Shown piece by piece: positions 57,082-64,000 of a stretch of DNA of 64,000 nucleotides. The stretch spans positions 249,143,709 to 249,207,708 of the forward strand of contig NC_080672.1 of NCBI RefSeq assembly GCF_030247195.1, in the 5' to 3' direction. Within the stretch, counting starts at the first letter, position 1, and the number at the start of each line of letters is the position of its first letter. This DNA is from Topomyia yanbarensis. Lineage: Eukaryota > Arthropoda > Insecta > Diptera > Culicidae. The position numbers and the translations under genes were made by a program. Below the pieces are notes generated by a model, which was not told the origin of the DNA, searched no databases, and saw only the letters and a list, made by a program, of their open reading frames with translations.

Positions 57082-60000
57082 TGCGAAACCCTTCATGCAA
57101 TGGTTAAGGAGTTTTTCTCACTAGACAGCCTTGGAATCCAGACTCCCAGCGGTTCCCTAATGTCTAAAGACGATGAGCGTGCAATGGCGCTACTCATGTC
57201 CAACACTTTACTGAAAGAGAATCGGTACGAAACATCCCTACTATGGAAATTTGATGAAGTCAAATTGCCAGAAAGCAAAACGATGGCTCTAAAGAGATTT
57301 CACTGTTTGGAGAAACGTATGGCACGTGAACCTGAGATGGCTACAGCATTGCGAATTATGATTCGGGACTATGAGACTAAAGGCTATATATGGAAATTAT
57401 CATCGGAGGAGGAAAATGTGCCGAGAGATCGTGCTTGGTATTTGCCAATATTCCCGTGACGAATCCTAATAAACCAACGAAATTGCGAATCGTCTGGGAT
57501 GCTGCAGCCAAAGCCCATGGAGTATCGCTAAATACTTTTCTACTTAAAGGACCCGACCAGTTAACATCCTTACCTGGAGTCCTCCATCGCTTCCGGAAGT
57601 ATCGAATAGCGGTTTCAGGAGACATATGTGAGATGTTCCACCAGGTACAAATTAACAATGATGATCAGCACTGCCAGAGGTTTTTATGGAAAAGTGGACC
57701 TCAAGATCAAACACCATCGGTGTACGTGATGACTGTTATGACGTTTGGTGCAACATGTTCTCTTAGCTGTGCCCAATACGTGAAAAACAAGAATGCTGAA
57801 CGTTTCGTGCACAAGATGCCTGCGGCTGTCGATGCCATCATTAACGAACACAATGTGGACGATATGCTATCCAGCGTAGAGACGGAAAAGGAAGCTGTTG
57901 ATCTTGCAACAAATGTCCGCTTCATTCATGCACAAGCGGGATTCGAGATACGTGGATGGCTTTCTAATTCCAATGAAGTGCTAGCTGCTTTAAACGGACC
58001 CCAAACTTCGGAGAAGGATCTGAACGTAAATTCTCAGATGGCAACCGAAAAGATTCTTGGGCTGTGGTGGAATACAAAGACCGACACTTTCACCTTCAGA
58101 TTTCCCAAGAGAGCAGATGTGAAATTTTTATCCGGCCAGACAATCCCTACGAAGCGTGAAGTCTTGCGAGTCCTGATGTCCATCTTCGATCCACTAGGAT
58201 TTCTCGCCAACGTACTAATGTACTTAAAAGTTCTTCTACAGGAGATATGGCGTGCCGGTACGGCATGGGATGAGCCAATAGCTAATGAGCAATTCGTGAA
58301 ATGGCGTACGTGGCTTGGAGTTTTGACGAAGGTGGACACCGTTTCTATTCCGAGGTGCTATCGTGTCAAAACTTCATCAATGGAATCAAATAAACTGCAA
58401 CTCCATATCTTCGTCGACGCGAGTGAAAATGGATTTGCAGCTGTCGGCTATTTTCGATATGAAGAGCAAGGAGTAACTGAGTGTGCATTCGTGGCTGCGA
58501 AAACACGCGTTGCACCCCTGAAATATGTTTCCATACCTCGACTGGAATTGCAGGCTGCGGTGATTGGAGCGCGGTTGGCAAAGACGATAGTGGAACGTCA
58601 CCGCGTGACAATCAATGAACGCTTTTTTTGGACAGACTCGCGGGACGTACTCTGTTGGCTAAATTCGGACCATCGTCGCTATAGCCAATTCGTTGCATTT
58701 CGTATAGGAGAGATTTTGGAGAATACGGACGTTTCTGAATGGCACTGGTTATCAACGCAGATGAATGTGGCAGACGAAGGTACTAAGTGGCAAAAATTAC
58801 CAGATCTTTCTCCGTCCAGTAGATGGTTCCGTGGTTTGTCGTTCATCTGGATGCATAAGCACGAGTGGCCAGATCTGCGAGGACATGTGGGATCGACGTC
58901 AGTAGAACTGAGACACTCAGTGAATCTCCATCAACATGAAGCAGTATTGGTGAACTTTTCGGATTTTTCCAATTGGAAACGACTACTACGTTTGGTTGCT
59001 CTCGTGTTTCGTTTCGCTCACAACTTAAAAGCCAAACTTAATGCAACGTCACCAACTGTTAAAGCACTGCGAACCGAAGAACTTCAAATTGCAGAAAGCT
59101 ATATTTTTCGGCAAGTTCAGTTAGCAGCATATTCTGAAGAAATGGCTATAGTGGCAAAGTCAGCCGAAACGAGCCGATTTAAGTTGCCGTCGAATAGTAC
59201 AATATGTGGCTTGTCACTATACTTGGACGATCGAGGGCTATTGCGAATACGAGGAAGAGGTAAACATTGCGCGTTTGCAGGCCCATACGCAACCAATACC
59301 ATTTTACTTCCAAGAGACCACCCTGTTACTACACTTATCGTACGCTCGGTACACGATCGATATCACCACCTTAACCATGAGACTGTCGTGAACGAGCTTC
59401 GACAAAAATATCGGATCCCCAGATTGCGTAGACTCTGCAACAAGATTCGCAAGGAGTGTCAAACTTGCAAGAACAGCAGAGCAAAACCGGAACCTCCAAT
59501 GATGGCAGATTTACCCTTAGCCAGGCTGGCTGCTTATACCAAACCCTTCTCGTATACAGGTGTGGATTATTTCGGTCCACTGTTCGTAGTTGTGGGTCGA
59601 CGAGTAGAGAAACGATGGGGCGTTCTTCTTACGTGCATGACGGTTCGAGCTATCCACATCGAAATAGCACACACACTAAACACTGACTCATGTATAATGG
59701 CTATACGGAACTTCATGGCGCGTCGTGGAACACCGTTACAAATTTTCAGCGATAGAGGAACCAACTTCATCGGCGCTAGTCGTGAGCTACAAGAAGCGCT
59801 GCAGAAAATCGACCACGAGAAACTATTCAGCGAATTTGTATCGTCAGAACTAAAATGGTCGTTTAATCCGCCAAACTCTCCACATTTTGGAGGCTGTTGG
59901 GAGAGATTAGTACAATCCGTTAAAAAAATTCTCAACCAGATGCATCTTCCACGTCATCCTACAGATGAAGTCCTGAGAAATACACTGGTGGAAATTGAGA

Positions 60001-60554
60001 ACACCGTAAATTCTAGACCGCTCACATATATTCCTATCGATGATGAGTCCGCACCGGCTCTAACACCGAACCATTTTTTAGTTGGTTCTTCCAGTGGCTG
60101 CAAACCTCTGGTCATTTTTGACGACAAGCCCGCAACGTTACGCAATAATTGGAAAACTTCACAGATTTACGCAAACCATTTTTGGCAAAGATGGGTTCGC
60201 GAATACCTGCCAACAATTTGTCGTCGAACTAAGTGGCACCAACCAGTGAGACCAATCCAAGTAGGTGATATTGTTGTCATTGTTGATCCGGACTTACCAC
60301 GAAACATGTGGCCCAAAGGTCGAATTGTTGCGACTAAGAACAAGGACGGCCAAGTTCGAAGAGCAACGGTGCAAACCATGCACGGTATCTACGAGCGTCC
60401 AGCCGTTAAGCTGGCAGTTCTAGACCTCGGAGCAAATGAGAGTAAGCAGGATACGACATCCAGCGTACTGGGGGGAGTGTTACGCCCTTTGGGGAAAGCT
60501 CCTCATTCTTTGCCAGCGTTACGGACACACCCGAGGCCAACAAGAGGATTGTGA
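57082..60554 (+). pseudogene. BEL/Pao pol: RT, RNase H, integrase
   Basis: 57082-57459 (CETLHAMVKEFFSLDSLGIQ) leads into the RT. A one-base change near 57452 shifts the frame to the 1,054-codon frame 57390-60554. RT: IVWDAAAKAHGVSLNTFLLK, DICEMFHQVQI (Asp), HNVDDML (VDD box). RNase H: HIFVDASENGFAAVGYF, PRLELQAAV, FWTDSRDVL. Integrase: HH-CC finger (YHHLNHETV and CQTCKNSR), TGVDYFGP, IFSDRGTNF and HFGGCWERL (D, D, E). The usual C-terminal tail follows, and the frame runs into the 3' LTR. All catalytic residues seem present, so the polymerase part is nearly intact. Confidence 0.9.
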
Positions 60555-61105
60555 CTGATTGACAGCTGAAGGACTGCTAACACGCGAGACAGGATCATTA
60601 TTCTTCATTCTACAACAAAGGTGTATCAAATTTAAAGCTATCTAAAATTTATTATTTTCTACTTAAAACTACACTTAAAGCTAATGTGAATTTCTACCAA
60701 TGGTAATTACTTTATTATTATAAATTTAATCTAAAAACTATAATGTGAATTTGTAATATAATATAGGATTGAGTTGAAGATTATTTTCACGGGCTTGATA
60801 ACTAATACTAAATCAAACTCGTTAAACTATCAGGTAACTATATCTAAAGATTTAAACTTAGTAGCTAAATTAAACTAAATCTTAATTAAAACTAGTATTG
60901 CTGATTAAAATAAGGAGCTACTCCTGCAGATCGAAATCCGGATAAGCGAGAACGTTGAATACTAAACGTGAGTTGATAAACCTAACCTCAATTATTAAAA
61001 AATAAACCTAACAAATATGTACAATTGTAGGAAAAATTTAACAACGCCTGCTGGAAATATAATTGTTAAAATTTCGGAAAACTTGTTATTGATCTATTCA
61101 TAACA
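60478..61105 (+). repeat. 3' LTR of the BEL/Pao element
   Basis: Matches the 5' LTR with about six substitutions in 628 bp. It is followed by the target duplication AACGG (61106-61110). The polypurine tract lies at about 60470-60477. Confidence 0.93.
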
Positions 61106-61607
61106 AACGGTATTGAGTGAATTGAGTCCGTGCAACGACGCTTTTTACGTTTTGATTAGCTTGGAACCCCTGCTTGTTCGATGGAATACAGCAAGGGCTT
61201 TGTTTGATGCTGATACTTTGTGAGGTCATCTGGATTGCTCAGCCACCTTGGAACAAATTAACATAAATGTAGCACCTCGAACAACACGTAACAACCTCAT
61301 GCTCCGATTGCCATTTCGACGCACTAATTATGCACGGGGCCATTACGGGCCTACAAAGGATCGTCAACCGAGTCGCATCAGCTTTCGACTTTAATTTGCC
61401 TCGCCCAACGCCAATGATTTTACCTAGCCTTCAAAGGACCCATTAATTTCGGCTGATTCCTTCATTGTTGATTTTTTCACTGTATTGTTATTATTTTTAT
61501 CAAAGGTTGTAACGATTTGACTGTTAGCAATAAGTTTAGCATTAAGACATCATTGTGGCTTTGAATTCCCTGTTGGTGTATATATGATACATACAAATAC
61601 AAATACA
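61106..61607 (+). mobile_element. Jockey-like LINE, 3' portion and simple-repeat tail
   Basis: Resumes the LINE cut at 48306: NNGIE, a stop, then IESVQRRFLRF, and later DCSATLEQININVAPRTTRN and RTNYARGHYGPTKDR, the usual C-terminus. The 3' end at about 61586-61607 is an (ATACAA)n tail, a known LINE 3' ending. Confidence 0.75.
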
Positions 61608-62350
61608 AACAATGATTGCATGGAGGATAACTTGATCTTTTCAGTCTTGTGTATTTTTTTACATCCCTTCTGCTCCTCTGGTCCTTCTGGTGCTATTCTT
61701 CTCATAGTGGGCTGTATGTAGCGATGAAGGTGCTCATGATCTTGTGCAGACTTGTTAGACAGGTAATTGGTATGTCCTTGAGGATGAGAATTGTGGTACC
61801 ACGGGTGATGAAATCCGGCGATAAACGGGGTTCGCGTAACGCCCAATTTCTAAGATACTGTGTACCCTCGCATACATCATTGGTTTCGACGGAGACAGCT
61901 GACATCTCGTCGATTTCTTCGCCTGGTCATTTCTCCACGCGCCTAAGCCACTGTTGTCCTTCGCTATATTGTACGGGGACCTCCCAAATACTGATTCAAA
62001 GCTATAACATCACTGATATCCGGTAGACCTTCGCTGAAACTGGGCTTCTTGTGGCTGATTTGGTCATAGAAGTGTAACGCCTTGGCCGTTTCGATAAAAC
62101 ACTCCATTACTGAATTAGTGTGTTGTGTTTTTTTGTCAGATGGCGACCTCCCAGCATGCGAAGCTCAGTATGTGAAATGATAGCGGCAGAGTTGTTCGAG
62201 ATCCGACTCTCCAATCACCGCTACCTTGTAGGTAGTTACTTTTCCCGGTAATATTGAGACGGGTTGCCTCTAGGTGTAAGTCGGTATCGTAAACATCTTA
62301 CGGTTGCCACTGTAGTAAGTTCTGCACAAATTCCAGGTGAATTGGGAGCA
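61608..62350 (-). mobile_element. Dong/R4-like LINE, RT first half
   Basis: Minus-strand reading: HPRGNPSQ-type segment (here PRGNPSQYYREK), QWLRRVEK, then TRGTTILILKD, PITCLTSLHKIMSTFIATY and EEQKGCKK, then NTQD and KDQVILHAII. This is the N-terminal half of the RT whose second half is at 45790-46384. Stops and frameshifts are frequent. Limits at the 62.4 kb side are uncertain. Confidence 0.65.
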
Positions 62351-63302
62351 CGTTACCATTCATGACCTGAAGTTCACAGGCAGGGATGGAAATTATCATT
62401 CATTCGCATGATTCTTGGCGAATCCGTTCATTGCTTTGGCAGTAGCCAGTCGTTCATTCACGATCCGACGAAAACTCTCCAAATGAACACAAATGGACGT
62501 AGGTAGAGATGAACTTCCGAAGAAGTGAGCCAGGTAAAAGAATGACACGTACTACGTTGAATGAAGAAGATTGGGGTTCTTTATTCGCGCATTGAATCGG
62601 ATGATTGTATTGTAAACATTCACAAGTGAATCAAATTTTAGTTCACAAATGAATGAGAGATTGTATTCTCCAGTTGGGTTAGGTCAACTTTATACTGCAA
62701 ATGTACACTATAATCATTATTGGGAAGTATATTGCACTAGAATCCACTTGAAATTGATGTTATTATATGGGAATCGTTTTATGAAGTTATTTCTAGGCAA
62801 ATGCATGCTTGTACATGACATACATGAAAATTGTATAATTGAAAATTGTATAATCAACAATTTTTTCAAGCAATCCATGTTACGGTTCTGCGGTTCGATT
62901 TTCTTGTTTGGCGGTGCTGGTAAATTCATTACTGCGTAGACAGCAGGGTACATTTTAAAAAAGTTCCTCTTGAAATTTTTGAGTATCAGCGGTGCTTGCT
63001 TACATTCGCAATTCTCATCTGCTTTGCTGTGGAATTTTCTGCCCTCCTCCTAGATAACTTGCAACAGAATCTTTTTTTGGGTACAGCGTCGTTTCATTCT
63101 AAAAATTGTTTTTTTTTCACCAGCGCATCGCAAGCTACTTACTTGACAATTAGAGATCACCAAGTGAAAATTTCACAGGTCTATAAACAAGAACGACCAG
63201 TTTTTTTTATTAGAACGATCTGGTGAATGTTTTGAAATGAATTTTTGTGAATGAAAGAATGCATTCATGTGCGATCCTTTCTGCTTTCATTCAAAGCAAT
63301 AT
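62351..63302. other. Unassigned sequence with ATTCATTC-rich patches
   Basis: 62380-62480 and 63230-63295 share ATTCATTC/CATTCA-type phrases and may be the two ends of another transposon (CAGGGATGGAAATTATCATT at 62381 looks like a hAT terminus), but I could not pair the ends. No gene is recognised. Confidence 0.35.
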
Positions 63303-63624
63303 AGGGTGTGGAGACTATTTTCGCCCTATTTCTATTATCGCCCTACCCATTTGAAGCCATTAGTTAGAGCAGCGGCTGCCATCTTTGTTCAACGCATTGG
63401 TACAAATGGTAGACGGAAAATAGGAGCATTCGGTTCAAGTTTTCGTGGCGCTCAAACAAAAATATTTCCTCATTCTCAGGACATTTTTGGTATTAAATTG
63501 GTTCTTGGGAACGAAGCAAGGGCACTGCTGCCAATTTATACGCATTTAGTCGATTGTAGGCTGCGTAATTAATAGAATATTGTGGCACCTTCCCTAATGG
63601 GGCTAAAATTAGGTCTTTACCCTA
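63303..63624. mobile_element. MITE, TA-flanked, AGGGTGTGG ends
   Basis: The left end reads AGGGTGTGGAGACTATTTTC and the right end on the other strand AGGGTAAAGACCTAATTTTA. TA borders both sides. The 322 bp body has no coding capacity. A Tc1/mariner-type MITE is likely. Confidence 0.7.
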
Positions 63625-64000
63625 TATGCGATGGAGAATGAATCATTGGTTGAACAATAACATTGCCGTGTGCTGTCGCTTTTTTCAGTTTTTTGTTTTG
63701 TTTCTCGCTTTCGCATGAACGCGTAACTCTACACAAGAAGGGTTGCCGAGATCGGGTTTCACAGTAGGAGCATGTTGGCGGATGATTTGAAATTGATCGT
63801 TTCGTGAAATGATTTTTTCCATGCCTGTTCACAGGTCAACTTAAAAGAATACTTCAGCTTCGGGATCCTGGGGCGTGACATTGGATCCGTGCCGCGACAT
63901 TGCGCAATTGCTTCATCCACAATAAACACCAAATCGTCTTGAGTACTGTGGTTCTAAATATCAAAAAAAAAAAATTCTTCCAGTCCCTTGCTTTAAATAT
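63625..64000. other. Unassigned sequence at window edge
   Basis: I see no gene or repeat here. The short minus-strand frame at 63617-63832 is not supported by any domain. Confidence 0.4.

Larger units (their letters stand above)
48307..61105 (+). mobile_element. BEL/Pao LTR retrotransposon, full length with internal rearrangements
   Basis: Two 628 bp LTRs (48307-48934, 60478-61105), both TGTTACG...TAACA, differ at about six positions. AACGG is duplicated at 48302-48306 and 61106-61110 (5 bp, as for BEL/Pao). A polypurine tract GGGGGGAG directly precedes the 3' LTR. No clear primer-binding site was recognised after the 5' LTR. The total of 12.8 kb is far above the usual 6-8 kb because the interior has a 2.27 kb tandem duplication, a 1.84 kb foldback insert and a 1.34 kb R1 insert. 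Low LTR divergence suggests a fairly recent insertion. Confidence 0.93.

Overview
The window is insect nuclear DNA, most likely from a culicine (Aedes-like) mosquito. It is AT-rich, has introns with GT/AG borders, and is crowded with insect transposable elements: BEL/Pao, I-, LOA-, R1-, jockey- and Dong/R4-like LINEs, a Penelope-like element, hAT and mariner-type MITEs, and tRNA-derived SINEs. The species call is an inference from the mix of repeats; no single marker proves it. No bacterial, viral or CRISPR features are seen.

One host gene can be recognised, on the + strand: a Stac-like (SH3 and cysteine-rich domain) gene. Two upstream coding exons (13091-13245, 13416-13564) join, across a 5.9 kb intron full of transposons, to three exons coding for two SH3 domains (19446-19541, 19612-19803, 19863-19952). 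The SH3 frame ends at a UGA followed by CUA, the best-known stop-readthrough context, and then stays open in the same frame for 693 more codons (19953-22034). This possible giant C-terminal readthrough extension is the most interesting signal in the window. The C1 domain and the gene's 5' end are not visible and are presumably upstream.

Layout. 1-1.2 kb: nothing recognised. 1.25-10.4 kb: one I-group LINE on the minus strand, whose ORF2 is split by a 3.65 kb composite of MITEs and tandem repeats. 10.4-13.1 kb: a TA-flanked MITE-like element and a long (TA)n tract. 13.1-22 kb: the Stac-like gene; its large intron holds a Penelope fragment, a LOA-like LINE fragment and a hAT element inside that LINE. 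22-29.1 kb: mostly unassigned, with SINE relics, two MITEs and a 1.9 kb inverted-repeat element. 29.4-33 kb: a decayed, duplicated histone cluster (H3, H2B, H4) that keeps histone 3' stem-loops. 33.5-43.8 kb: MITEs, nested inverted repeats, and a hAT element containing a mariner-type MITE. 43.9-45.3 kb: a minus-strand BEL/Pao fragment.

45.8-62.4 kb is a four-level nest. A Dong/R4-like LINE (minus) is split by a jockey-like LINE (plus). That LINE is split by a BEL/Pao element with 628 bp LTRs and a 5 bp target-site duplication (48307-61105). Inside the BEL element sit a foldback element and an R1-clade LINE, and its gag/protease region is tandemly duplicated. 62.4-64 kb: one more MITE and unassigned sequence.

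All assignments come from reading motifs and repeats by eye. No database search was possible, so family names are to clade level only.
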